Position numbers and translations under genes: made by a program
Shown: piece by piece, positions 51,631 to 60,619 of the stretch
Numbering within the stretch: the first letter of the stretch is position 1
Layout: the number at the start of each line of letters is the position of its first letter
NCBI RefSeq assembly: GCF_018205975.1
Contig: NZ_CP073577.1
Span: 248,001-312,000 of the forward strand
DNA length: 64,000 nucleotides
Direction: 5' to 3'
DNA from: Erythrobacter sp. JK5
GTDB lineage: Bacteria > Pseudomonadota > Alphaproteobacteria > Sphingomonadales > Sphingomonadaceae
Notes under the pieces: generated by a model
Seen by the model: the letters and a program-made list of their open reading frames with translations, nothing else
Told to the model about the DNA's origin: nothing
Databases searched by the model: none

Positions 51631-52347
51631 ATGACCGATACGCTCGCCGTTGCGCTTGTCCTCATCCCATGCCTGATTATCGCGATCGTGTTTCACGAGG
51701 TCGCGCATGGCTACATGGCGAAGCTCCTTGGCGACGAGACCGCGAGCGAGCGCGGGCGGTTGACGCTCAATCCGATCAAGCACGTCGACCCGATCGGTAC
51801 GCTGCTAGTGCCCGGAGCGTTGCTGCTATTCGGTGGGCCGGCGTTCGGCTGGGCAAAGCCGGTGCCGGTCAACAAATGGCGGCTCGACAATCCGCGCTAC
51901 GGAATGATGGCGGTCGCGGCGGCGGGGCCGGGAAGCAACTTCGTGCTCGCGGCGATCGGCGCGGTCCTGTTCGGGCTCTTGACGCCGCTTACGGCCACGA
52001 TGGCGCCGTCCGCGACCGGGATGCTGATGGTCGTCGGCCCCGACGGCAGCGTCCAGTATCTCGCCAGCGGGCTGTTCTATTTCATGCTGATCAACGTGTT
52101 TCTTGGCCTGTTCAACCTGCTGCCGATCCCGCCCTTCGACGGGTCGCATATCGTCGGCGGGCTGCTGCCGCGCAGCCTGCGTGCGCAGTGGGACAGGCTG
52201 CAGCAGGTCGGCATGTTCCTGCTGATCGCGGTGATTGCGGGCAGCTGGGCGTTCGGAACGGGGTGGATCGAAAGGATCGTGATGCCGCCGGTTTACTGGG
52301 CGATGGGATATTACCTCGCGCTCGCGCAGTTTGTCGGTGGCGGTTAG
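51631..52347 (+). CDS. Site-2 protease family (M50) membrane protein
   Basis: A 238-residue polytopic metalloprotease. The zinc motif is HEVAH (residues 22-26) in the first membrane segment, and the third ligand Asp is in NLLPIPPFDGSH near residue 170. Without PDZ domains it is of the short YwhC/S2P type. I use the ATG at 51631; the frame is open upstream but not membrane-like. It overlaps the galK end on the other strand. The substrate is unknown. Confidence 0.85.
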   Translation: MTDTLAVALVLIPCLIIAIVFHEVAHGYMAKLLGDETASERGRLTLNPIKHVDPIGTLLVPGALLLFGGPAFGWAKPVPVNKWRLDNPRYGMMAVAAAGPGSNFVLAAIGAVLFGLLTPLTATMAPSATGMLMVVGPDGSVQYLASGLFYFMLINVFLGLFNLLPIPPFDGSHIVGGLLPRSLRAQWDRLQQVGMFLLIAVIAGSWAFGTGWIERIVMPPVYWAMGYYLALAQFVGGG

Positions 52348-53390
52348 GGTTCGGCCCCGACCGCATCGATAAACCGGGACCGAGCGTGCCGGGCAGACAA
52401 TTCTTTGAGCCACGTCTCGCGCCTTTCTGTCTCCACGCAAGCGACGATGCAGCCGCCAAAACCACCGCCCGTCAGCCGTGCGCCAAGCGCACCCAGCTTG
52501 AGAGAACTTTCGACCAGTGCGTCGATCTCGGGCAGCGACATCTCGAACAGGTCGCGCATCGAGGCATGGCTTGCATTCATCAGCGTTCCGAACGACGCCA
52601 TGTCGCCAGCCCGCATCGCCGCAACCGCTTTCTGCACGCGCGCATGTTCGCTCAGGCAGTGAAGGGTTCGCCGTTTCGGGATATCGTCGAGCTCCGCCGC
52701 CTCGACCAGCGCGCGGTCGAGCAGGCACAGGTCCTCGGTCCCGAAATGGCGCTTGGCCGCGTCGCATTCGGCCTTGCGCGCGGCGTAGCGCCCATCGGTC
52801 AGCTTGCGTGTCAGGCCCGAATGCACGACGACCATCTCGTATCCGCGAGGGAACGCGACAAGTTCGCAGGACAGCGTCCGGGTATCGAGCGCCATCGCGG
52901 TACCGGGCGTCGCCAGTGCGACGGCCATCTGGTCCATGATCCCGCACGGCACTCCCATGTAGAGGTTTTCCACCCGGCGCGCGGCTACGGCCAGCTCGAC
53001 ATCGTCCGGCCCCGCGCCAGCGGCTTCGCGCGCGGCCTTGAGCACCGCGACGATGAGCGCCGCCGAGGAGGACAGGCCGGACCCTTGCGGAATGGTGGAT
53101 TGCACCTCCAGCGTCGCCCCGCCGCGCAGCAGGCCGAGTGCGTTCGCCTCGCGTAGCGCGCCGACGCAGGGGTCGGCCCAGTCGCCGACCGCATCGTCGG
53201 CAAGGTCGCGGATTGCCGGCGCGTCGTAGCCATTCGATGCGACCGCCACCGCGCTGTCCGGGCGGGGAACGAGCGCGACTTCGAGCCCGACCGCCAGAGC
53301 CGCAGGCAGCACCATCCCGCCGTTGTAGTCGGTGTGCTCTCCGATCAGGTTGACGCGGCCCGGTGCGCGGGCAGTGAAGGCGTCAGTCAT
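52344..53390 (-). CDS. galK: Galactokinase
   Basis: A 348-residue GHMP kinase. The galactokinase signature GRVNLIGEHTDYNGG lies near residues 9-23, the ATP loop QGSGLSSSAALIVA near residues 104-117, and LTGGGFGGCIVAC near residue 320. It makes galactose-1-phosphate. The start at 53390 overlaps the galT stop by eight bases, so the two are coupled. With galT, glpD and the alpha-galactosidase it forms a minus-strand operon. Confidence 0.95.
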   Translation of the reverse strand: MTDAFTARAPGRVNLIGEHTDYNGGMVLPAALAVGLEVALVPRPDSAVAVASNGYDAPAIRDLADDAVGDWADPCVGALREANALGLLRGGATLEVQSTIPQGSGLSSSAALIVAVLKAAREAAGAGPDDVELAVAARRVENLYMGVPCGIMDQMAVALATPGTAMALDTRTLSCELVAFPRGYEMVVVHSGLTRKLTDGRYAARKAECDAAKRHFGTEDLCLLDRALVEAAELDDIPKRRTLHCLSEHARVQKAVAAMRAGDMASFGTLMNASHASMRDLFEMSLPEIDALVESSLKLGALGARLTGGGFGGCIVACVETERRETWLKELSARHARSRFIDAVGAEP

Positions 53391-54474
53391 CGGCAAGGTC
53401 CCGCAACAGAGCAACCGCGCTCTCGGGCATCACGTCGACCGTGAACGTGCCCGTGTGCTGTTCGACCGAGGCGAGGTATTTGGTCCGGCCCGGCGCGCGC
53501 AGCAGCGGGTAGAATTGCACGGTGAAGTGATAGCCGGCCGATCCGGCATCTAGGTTCGGATTGGGTGCGGCGTGAAATGCCATCATGGTCGCGGCGGGCT
53601 GATCGAACAGCTTATCGTAGCGACGGGTGACTTCGCCCAGCCAGTAGGCCAGCCCGTCGAGCTCTGCGTCGGTGCAGTCCCACGGCCCTTCGCGCCGGGC
53701 GCGCGGCGCAATCCATACCTCGTAGGGGAAGCGTGCGAAGCGAGGCACGAACGCCGCCGTGCCGCCGACGTCGCCGAGACCGTATTCGGGAAGCGCGGCG
53801 TCGATCTCGCCTGCCAGATCGAATCCGCCTGCAAAGGCATCGATGGCGCGTTGCTGAACCTGCGGTATCCGCTCGAATCCGTAAATCTGCCCGTGCGGAT
53901 GGTGCAATGTCACGCCGACAACGTCACCGCGATTTTCGAATGGAAGCACATAGTTGCAGCCCGAAGCGAACAGCATTTCATAGCGGTCGATAAGCGCCGC
54001 CAGCAGCACCTGCCGCCGATCCTGGCCGATCGTGTGGAGACTGCCGCTCGGTTCGGGACCGTAGACCACGACATCGCAGGCACCTTTGGCGGGTCCGATC
54101 TCCAGACCGGGTAGTCTCTCCGCCTTGCCGGCACCGGGATGGAACGCGGCAAATTTGTTTTCGAAGATCGCCAGCTCGAAATCCTCGAAGGGAATTTCGG
54201 TTTCGGGACCATTCGGGCGGGTCGGGGCGAGCGGATCGTCGGCCGCCGAAGGTTTGAACGTGCGGTTCTGCCGATGCGCCGCGTAAACGTTCCATTCGCC
54301 GCGCAGCGGATGGAACCGGATCTCTCCGCCCTGCGCGATTTCGTCATCGCTTTCTCGCTGTGACGGTAGATCATGCGGCTCGCGACCATAGAGATGCAGC
54401 ATCCGCCCATCGGCCTTGCGATGATCGCGCCGATAGGTCGGGCATCCACCCAGCGAGCGTGAAAGTTCGATCAT
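53383..54474 (-). CDS. galT: Galactose-1-phosphate uridylyltransferase
   Basis: A 363-residue GalT. RFHPLRGEWNVYAAHRQNR near residues 51-69 is the usual opening. The active-site HHPHGQIYGFERIP contains the His that carries UMP, and the second zinc region is FPYEVWIAPR. It swaps Gal-1-P and UDP-glucose. The start is the ATG at 54474 in an ATGA overlap with glpD; ATG at 54402, nearer the conserved region, is an alternative. galE is not in the window. Confidence 0.93.
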   Translation of the reverse strand: MIELSRSLGGCPTYRRDHRKADGRMLHLYGREPHDLPSQRESDDEIAQGGEIRFHPLRGEWNVYAAHRQNRTFKPSAADDPLAPTRPNGPETEIPFEDFELAIFENKFAAFHPGAGKAERLPGLEIGPAKGACDVVVYGPEPSGSLHTIGQDRRQVLLAALIDRYEMLFASGCNYVLPFENRGDVVGVTLHHPHGQIYGFERIPQVQQRAIDAFAGGFDLAGEIDAALPEYGLGDVGGTAAFVPRFARFPYEVWIAPRARREGPWDCTDAELDGLAYWLGEVTRRYDKLFDQPAATMMAFHAAPNPNLDAGSAGYHFTVQFYPLLRAPGRTKYLASVEQHTGTFTVDVMPESAVALLRDLADD

Positions 54475-55964
54475 GCTGCAACTTTCTGCTGCGCGAACCA
54501 TTCCCGCACCCGCGCCTGCGAGGCTCCGTCCAGATGCAGCCCCAGCTTGCTGCGCCGCCACAAGACGTCCTCGGCACTCTTCGCGAACTCCTGGTCGACT
54601 AGATATTCGAGCTCGAGTTCGTAGAGATCGCCGCCGAGATGCGGACCCAAGTCATTGAGACCTTGGGTGTCGACCAGCAGGATATGCACCCGCGTGCCGT
54701 AAGCGCGGCAAAGTCGTTCGATAGCACTCCCCGGAAGCCAATCGTATCTTTTGCGGACATCTTCGACGAAGTCATCGAAACGCTCGGGATCGATATCGCC
54801 TCCGGGCAGCGGTGCGGGTGCGGTCCATGCCTTGCCGGGCATTCCAAGCTTTTCAAGCGCATGCTCGGCAAGCTTGCGAAACGTTGTGATCTTGCCGCCG
54901 AAGATCGACAGCAGCGGCGGCTCATCGTCGCCGTCTCCTCGATCGAGTTCGAAAACGTAGTCGCGCGTCACGGTCGAGTCCGATGAAGACCGATCGTCGT
55001 AGAGAGGGCGCACCCCCGAATAACTCGACACGGCCTGTTCGGGAGTCACGTCCACGCGCAGATATTCGTTCGCGGCATCGCAGATGTAGCGCGCTTCCTC
55101 GGGCGAGATTTCGATCACGGAAGGATCGCCTTCGAACCGAACATCGGTGGTGCCGACGAGCGTGAATTCACGTTCGTAGGGGATCGCGAAGACAATCCGG
55201 TCGTCCTTGTTCTGGAAGATGTAGCAATGCTCACCTTCGAACAGGCGCGGGAAGATCAGGTGGCTGCCTTTGACGAGGCGGAGGTTTTCGTGGCTCTCGC
55301 GCGGGATTGCCCGCTCAAGCACGGTGTCGACCCAAGGCCCGGAGGCATTGACGACCATCCGGGCGCGCACCTCTTCCTCGCCGCTCTCGGTGCGCAAGGT
55401 GGCGGTCCAGACCTCTTCGCCACGCTTCAGGCCGGTGCATTCGGTCCGCGTGCGAATGTCGGCGCCATGCTCTTTCGCGTCGACGCAATTGAGCGCCACA
55501 AGTCGCGAGTCCTCGACCCAGCAATCGGAATATTCGAAGCCCTTGACGAGGCGATCTTCCAGAATGTCGGCATGCGGCGGTTCGCGCAGGTTCACGGATC
55601 GCGTCGGCGGCAACAGCTTTCGCCCGCCAAGATTATCGTACAGGAACAGCCCCAGCCGCAGCATCCATTTGGGCCGCAGCCCCTCGTCATGCGGCAACAC
55701 GAAGCGCAAGGGCCAGATGATGTGCGGCGCGATCTTCAGCAACCGCTCGCGCTCGATCAGGCTTTCGCGCACCAGCCGGAATTCGTAATGTTCGAGATAG
55801 CGCAGGCCGCCATGCACGAGCTTGGTCGAGGCGCTTGACGTGTGCTGCGCGAGATCGTCTTTCTCGACCAATAGCACCGACAGCCCGCGTCCCGCCGCGT
55901 CGCGCGCGATCCCGGCACCGTTGATGCCGCCGCCGATCACCAGCAGGTCGTAAGGGTCTGTCAT
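54471..55964 (-). CDS. glpD: Glycerol-3-phosphate dehydrogenase
   Basis: A 497-residue FAD enzyme of the inner membrane that oxidises glycerol-3-phosphate and passes electrons to quinone. The FAD loop GGGINGAGIARDAAGRG is at about residues 11-27, STKLVHGGLRYLE near 46-58, and VNASGPWVD near 205. It is overlapped with galT and with the alpha-galactosidase gene by four bases each. A glp gene inside a galactose operon is unusual; no glpK or glpF is near. The glycerol could come from galactosyl-glycerol substrates. Confidence 0.93.
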   Translation of the reverse strand: MTDPYDLLVIGGGINGAGIARDAAGRGLSVLLVEKDDLAQHTSSASTKLVHGGLRYLEHYEFRLVRESLIERERLLKIAPHIIWPLRFVLPHDEGLRPKWMLRLGLFLYDNLGGRKLLPPTRSVNLREPPHADILEDRLVKGFEYSDCWVEDSRLVALNCVDAKEHGADIRTRTECTGLKRGEEVWTATLRTESGEEEVRARMVVNASGPWVDTVLERAIPRESHENLRLVKGSHLIFPRLFEGEHCYIFQNKDDRIVFAIPYEREFTLVGTTDVRFEGDPSVIEISPEEARYICDAANEYLRVDVTPEQAVSSYSGVRPLYDDRSSSDSTVTRDYVFELDRGDGDDEPPLLSIFGGKITTFRKLAEHALEKLGMPGKAWTAPAPLPGGDIDPERFDDFVEDVRKRYDWLPGSAIERLCRAYGTRVHILLVDTQGLNDLGPHLGGDLYELELEYLVDQEFAKSAEDVLWRRSKLGLHLDGASQARVREWFAQQKVAA

Positions 55965-58042
55965 TCTTCGGCTTCTAGGTGATGGATCAGGCAGGTATCG
56001 GGATAGGTTTGCGGCAGTTGCAGCCCGTACTGCATCAGGGCCGATCCGGCAAAGCTGGCCGGTTCGCCGACGAGAAAGGTCGGCCAGACGCAGGCGACCT
56101 TGTAGCGTCGCTGTAGATCAAGCCCGACAAAGCGCAGGCGCGGCGGATGCGGCGAGGGGTGCTGGTCGATCACGGCGGTCTGGAACAGCGCTTCGCCGCG
56201 ATCGCGCGAGACGACGCCAATCGCCGCAAGCTGCGCCGGCGTTTCGAGCCGGTGATAGTCTCCGCCATGGATCAGGGCGCGATGCCGCTTGTGCAGCGCA
56301 ATCGCGGCCTTGAGGATACCCCGGTCCGACACGCTCTCGGTCGCCAGATCGAGCTCCATCCCCATATGACCGAACACCGCCGTTCCCGCGCGAAAATGCA
56401 TGTCGAAGCGCCGCCCGGTGATGTGGCACCGTTTTGGTCCGACATGGTTGCCAAGCACCCGCAGCGGCAGGAAATAGGCGGCTCCCCGCATGATCGCATG
56501 GCGCTGGCGCGCGTCGTTGTTGTCGCTGGTCCAGATACGGTGGGTGCGCTGCAGGATGCCGTAGTCGGCCCGCGCTCCGCCGCTCGAACAGCTTTCGATT
56601 TCGAGTTCGGGGTGCGCTGCGCAGAGGCGGTCGATCAGCGCGTAGACCGCTCGGGTCTGCCGATGCACCGCCGGTCGCCCTCCAGCGTTCCCCGGATGCT
56701 GGATATCGCGGTTCATGTCCCACTTGATGTAGGCGATCGAAAGCTCGCGGACGAGGTGGTCGATCCGCTCGAACAGGTAGTCCGAGACTTCGGAGCGCGT
56801 CAGGTCGAGCGGGAGCTGATGGCGCGACGCGATCGGGTCCACCCTCTCCACCCCGAGCACCCAATCGGGATGCTCGCGGAAAAGATCGCTGTCGGGATTG
56901 ACCATCTCGGGTTCGAACCACAGGCCGAATTCCATGCCGAGCGAGCGGACATGGTCGGCGAGGGGGCCAAGTCCGTCGGGATAGACATCCTCAGAGACAA
57001 ACCAGTCGCCGAGCCCGGCGCGATCGCTGCGGCGCGCCCCGAACCAGCCATCGTCGAGCACGAAACGCTCTGCGCCGGTTTCGGCCGCCTGATCGGCGAG
57101 CGCAAAGAGCCGATCCGGCGAATGATCGAAATAGACCGCTTCCCAGGTGTTGAAATGCACCGGCCGCGGGACGGAACGACCGACCTGGTCCGCAACGAAG
57201 GCGTGGAGCCTGCGGGTGGCTTCACCATGGCCGTCTTCCGCCCAGCACGCATACAGCGTCGGCGTGGAGTAGCTTTCTCCGGGTTCCAGCCGCATCTCGC
57301 CGGGCAGCAGCAATTCGCCTGCCTGAAGGGCAAGCGTATCGTCGGGAAGCCGATCGATCCGGAGGCGATGATTGCCGCTCCAGCCGAGATGGAAAGCCGC
57401 CGCCGGGCCATGGGTCTCGCTGGTGGCCGAGGTGCCGCAATACAGGCCCGGAAAGCTCGTGTGGCTCGTGCGTCCGGAGCGGTTCTCGCGCAGGAAAGCG
57501 CCGCGGACAGGCTGCCATTCCTCGATCTGGAATTCGCCCGCCCATTTTCCGCCGAACGCCATGATGCGATCGAACCGGGGATCGAGCGGCAGGCACACTG
57601 CGCTCAGCCACTGCAGGTCGAGCGCGGTGTCGCCGGAATTCGCAAGCGAGGCGCTGAGCGACAGCACCCCGGTCGAAGCGTCGATGGCAAAGTCATGCCT
57701 GACCGTGACCCCGGCGTTGTCATCGCGGGTGACCACCGTCAGCGACGCGCTCGGTTCGATATATTCAACCAGTCGCAGATCCACCGCCCAACTGCAGCCA
57801 TCGCGGTGCAGCAGCAGACCGGGCGGGCCGGGGTATCCGGTGCCCAGCGGATTGAGCAGGCTCGGCGCGACTGGAAGCTGCGGCCCGCCCGGTGCATGCT
57901 GGCGCTCGCTCAGCCCGGCGAAATCCTGCGCGGTCGCGCCCGGCAGCGTCGGTCCGGCATGCAGCAGGCGCGGGCGATCGCCCACTCCGCCGTGCACAAG
58001 CAGCTGCGTTCCACTGCCTTCGAGATTCGCCGTTGCGTTCAC
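55961..58042 (-). CDS. Alpha-galactosidase, GH36
   Basis: A 693-residue GH36 enzyme that releases galactose from alpha-galactosides. The nucleophile Asp is in YIKWDMNRDI, the acid/base Asp is in RIWTSDNNDARQR, and ESCSSGGARADYG and HFNTWEAVYFDHS are family signatures. There is no signal peptide, so it acts in the cytoplasm. I chose GTG at 58042 behind AGGGCG; the frame upstream is antisense to the symporter. It is the first gene of the operon and divergent from the symporter. Confidence 0.92.
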   Translation of the reverse strand: MNATANLEGSGTQLLVHGGVGDRPRLLHAGPTLPGATAQDFAGLSERQHAPGGPQLPVAPSLLNPLGTGYPGPPGLLLHRDGCSWAVDLRLVEYIEPSASLTVVTRDDNAGVTVRHDFAIDASTGVLSLSASLANSGDTALDLQWLSAVCLPLDPRFDRIMAFGGKWAGEFQIEEWQPVRGAFLRENRSGRTSHTSFPGLYCGTSATSETHGPAAAFHLGWSGNHRLRIDRLPDDTLALQAGELLLPGEMRLEPGESYSTPTLYACWAEDGHGEATRRLHAFVADQVGRSVPRPVHFNTWEAVYFDHSPDRLFALADQAAETGAERFVLDDGWFGARRSDRAGLGDWFVSEDVYPDGLGPLADHVRSLGMEFGLWFEPEMVNPDSDLFREHPDWVLGVERVDPIASRHQLPLDLTRSEVSDYLFERIDHLVRELSIAYIKWDMNRDIQHPGNAGGRPAVHRQTRAVYALIDRLCAAHPELEIESCSSGGARADYGILQRTHRIWTSDNNDARQRHAIMRGAAYFLPLRVLGNHVGPKRCHITGRRFDMHFRAGTAVFGHMGMELDLATESVSDRGILKAAIALHKRHRALIHGGDYHRLETPAQLAAIGVVSRDRGEALFQTAVIDQHPSPHPPRLRFVGLDLQRRYKVACVWPTFLVGEPASFAGSALMQYGLQLPQTYPDTCLIHHLEAEE

Positions 58043-58095
58043 AGCCCGCGCCCTATCGGGGATTGTGCCGCTTGCCCATTGGTATGCGCGAAAAA

Positions 58096-58108
58096 GGCAG
58101 TTACTGCC
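58096..58108. promoter_or_regulatory. 13-bp palindrome in the divergent gal promoter
   Basis: GGCAGT-T-ACTGCC, a perfect inverted repeat, lies midway in the 100-base gap between the alpha-galactosidase and symporter starts. Position and symmetry suggest the operator of a LacI/GntR-type regulator of galactoside use. No such regulator gene is in the window. Confidence 0.45.
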
Positions 58109-58142
58109 GCACGCGAACAACGGCTCGGGGGAGAGCGCAGGA

Positions 58143-59645
58143 ATGAATATCGTCCAGGTCGCGGTCTTTCTCGGATTGATGCTGGTTCTTGCCGTGCTGA
58201 CGTGGCGAAAGGTCGCAGCCGCCCGTGCCGCCAGCCATGCCTCTGCCGATCGCGAAATCTTTCTTGCCGGCGGGGGGCTGAGCTGGTTCTTCGTCGCCGG
58301 CGCGATCACGCTTACCAACCTTTCGACCGATCAGCTGGTCGGCATGAACGGCAACCAGATGCTGCTGCTCGCCTGGTGGGAACTGGCCGGTTTCGTCGGG
58401 CTTCTGCTGCTCGCCTTCGTGTTCGTCCCGATCTATTATCGCAACAATTGCACGACGATCACGCAGCTGCTCGAGCAGCGCTACGACGGGGCGAGCATCC
58501 GGACCGTGATCTCCGCGCTGTTCCTGCTCGGCAACCTCCTGATCTATCTGCCCGCCGTCATCTATTCGGGTGCGCTGTTCATGCAGACCCTGTTCGGCGT
58601 CGATGCATCGGTGACGGCGATCGCCGCGCTGTTCGCGATCGTGGGGGCGGCCTATGCCATCCTTGGCGGACTGCGCGCTGTCGCGGTGCTCGATACCTAT
58701 GCCGGGGTCGGCATCCTGGCGCTGGCACTGGTCGTCGTGTTTCTGGCGATGCAGGCGGTTGGCTGGGATATTTCGACCGATGTTCCGCGCGAGCGGCTGA
58801 CGATGATCGGATCGCTCGACAGCCCGATCCCGTTCCACACGCTGTTCACGGGGATGCTGTTCATCCAGATATTCTATTGGTCCACCAATCAGAACATCAC
58901 GCAAAAAGCGCTGGCCGCACCAAGCGTGAAGGAAGCGCAGAAAGGCGTGATCGCCGCGGCGATCATCCGGGTGCTGATTGTACCGCCGATCGTGGTGGTG
59001 CCCGGGATCGTCGCCTTCAAGCTGTTCGGCGACGTCGATGATCGTGCCTATGCGATGGTGGTCGGCGAGGTGCTGCCGGGCTGGACCAGCGGCATGTTCG
59101 CCGCAATGATCGCGGCGGCGGTGCTGACAACTTACGCGGCGGTGATGAATGCGACGATCACGCTCTGGTCGGTCGACTTCCATCGCCGGTTCATCAACCC
59201 TGATGTCGACGTCCGGCGGCTCAACCGCGTGGTCGGGATTGTCGCCATGATTGGCTCGATCGCGCTCGTCCCGCTCTATGCCGGGGCCGAGAGCATCATC
59301 AACCTGTTGCAGGAGCTCAACGGCTTGCTGTCGATGCCGATCCTTTCGGCTTTTATCGCCGCTTTGCTGTTCCGCAACATGGATGCGCGCGCCGCTGTCG
59401 CCGGGCTGTTGTGGGGCTTCTCGGTCTACGCGCTCCACACCTTCTATCTCTACGTTCCGGCGAATTTCGGAGGGGTAAGCTGGTATGCGACGATCGGCCT
59501 GCCGTGGGTCCATTACATCGACGTCATGGTGTTCGTGCTGTTCAGTTCGGTGCTGGTCGCGCTGCTGACGAACCTGGTGGTATTCGGCAACCGGGCGCGG
59601 CTGGCGATCGGCGGCGCTAGCCCACCGGATCCGGCTTCGATCTGA
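58143..59645 (+). CDS. Sodium/solute symporter (SSS family), probable sugar
   Basis: A 500-residue polytopic symporter of the SGLT-like family with about 13-14 membrane segments. GGLSWFFVAGAITLTNLSTDQLVGMNG near residues 41-67 and GGLRAVAVLDTYAG are typical, and YWSTNQNITQKALAA marks the sugar-type branch. It probably imports galactose or an alpha-galactoside with sodium. AGGA precedes the ATG at 58143. It is divergent from the alpha-galactosidase, sharing the promoter palindrome, and its end overlaps the convergent sulfotransferase gene by 29 bases. Confidence 0.9.
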   Translation: MNIVQVAVFLGLMLVLAVLTWRKVAAARAASHASADREIFLAGGGLSWFFVAGAITLTNLSTDQLVGMNGNQMLLLAWWELAGFVGLLLLAFVFVPIYYRNNCTTITQLLEQRYDGASIRTVISALFLLGNLLIYLPAVIYSGALFMQTLFGVDASVTAIAALFAIVGAAYAILGGLRAVAVLDTYAGVGILALALVVVFLAMQAVGWDISTDVPRERLTMIGSLDSPIPFHTLFTGMLFIQIFYWSTNQNITQKALAAPSVKEAQKGVIAAAIIRVLIVPPIVVVPGIVAFKLFGDVDDRAYAMVVGEVLPGWTSGMFAAMIAAAVLTTYAAVMNATITLWSVDFHRRFINPDVDVRRLNRVVGIVAMIGSIALVPLYAGAESIINLLQELNGLLSMPILSAFIAALLFRNMDARAAVAGLLWGFSVYALHTFYLYVPANFGGVSWYATIGLPWVHYIDVMVFVLFSSVLVALLTNLVVFGNRARLAIGGASPPDPASI

Positions 59646-60510
59646 GGCTGGTCTCGGCGAACCGCGCCAGCGCGGCGCGGTGGCTGTCGGCATAGCGGTC
59701 TCCCACCATTTCGGCGTAGGTGGCGATATTGTCGAGCCCGCTTTCGAGACAGGCGAGAAAGCCGTTGGTGATGCGTGCCTGCTTGCCTTCGTCGGGCAAG
59801 GCCTCGGCGATCCGCGAGACGTAACCGCGGATGATATCGTCGCGGCAAGGGCGGGCGTTGCGGGCTGCGGCACCGGGCAGTTCGGTAATCGCATCGACCA
59901 CTCCGAGCCGTTCTAGCAGGCCCGACCCCGGAAACACTGACCCAGCTGTGAAATCGTGCGCGATGACCGGGGCGCCGCTGCGCTTTTGCAAGCGCTCGAG
60001 ATCGGCGAGATGATCGAAGGCGTAGTACCAGTAGGGCGTGCCTGAACCGGGCATCGGTGCCGCGATGTGCGCGAAGCCGCGCCGCATAATATCGTAGAAC
60101 AGCTGGAAGGCGTCGGAATAAATGTGGTGCTGGAGCTGGGCAAACAGGCTTGCAAAGGCCGCGCCGGGTTCGCGCAGCACCACGTGCCATTCGATATGTC
60201 CGACCTCGGCCTGATTGGCGGCGTCGTCGATCGCATGCAGCGGGCGATCGTCGTACAGTGCGCCCTCGAGATCTTCCGACGACAGGATTACCGTGCCGCA
60301 ACTGGCTGAGCGTGCGGCCTCGATCATCGCCACCAGCGGCTCCTCGTCGCCCTGCAGGATGCGCCACGCGGCGTCATGATGAGCCGGATAGGCTGCCTGC
60401 GGCTGATACCACACGCCGCGCGCTGCAAGCTGGGCATGGTGATCGTTCAGCACGTGTTGAAGGTAGGTTGATCCGGTCTTGTGCAACCCGGGATGGATAA
60501 TCAGTTTCAT
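59617..60510 (-). CDS. Sulfotransferase-like protein
   Basis: A 297-residue protein with a PAPS-type P-loop at the start (IIHPGLHKTGSTYLQHVL, residues about 4-20), then ILSSEDLEG and VVLREPGAAFASLF, the 3'-phosphate-binding region. It would transfer sulfate to a sugar, lipid or surface polymer. The start at 60510 puts the P-loop at the N-terminus. It is convergent with the symporter and divergent from truB. The acceptor is unknown. Confidence 0.82.
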   Translation of the reverse strand: MKLIIHPGLHKTGSTYLQHVLNDHHAQLAARGVWYQPQAAYPAHHDAAWRILQGDEEPLVAMIEAARSASCGTVILSSEDLEGALYDDRPLHAIDDAANQAEVGHIEWHVVLREPGAAFASLFAQLQHHIYSDAFQLFYDIMRRGFAHIAAPMPGSGTPYWYYAFDHLADLERLQKRSGAPVIAHDFTAGSVFPGSGLLERLGVVDAITELPGAAARNARPCRDDIIRGYVSRIAEALPDEGKQARITNGFLACLESGLDNIATYAEMVGDRYADSHRAALARFAETSLRSKPDPVG

Positions 60511-60619
60511 GCTGGGCGGGTTACGCCGATATGGTAAATTCCCGGGTGCTCGCGGCATCGCGGAAAGCCCCTAGCCGGGCGTCTGGACGTGCGAAGCTGC
60601 TGCACCTACAGCGCGCGGC

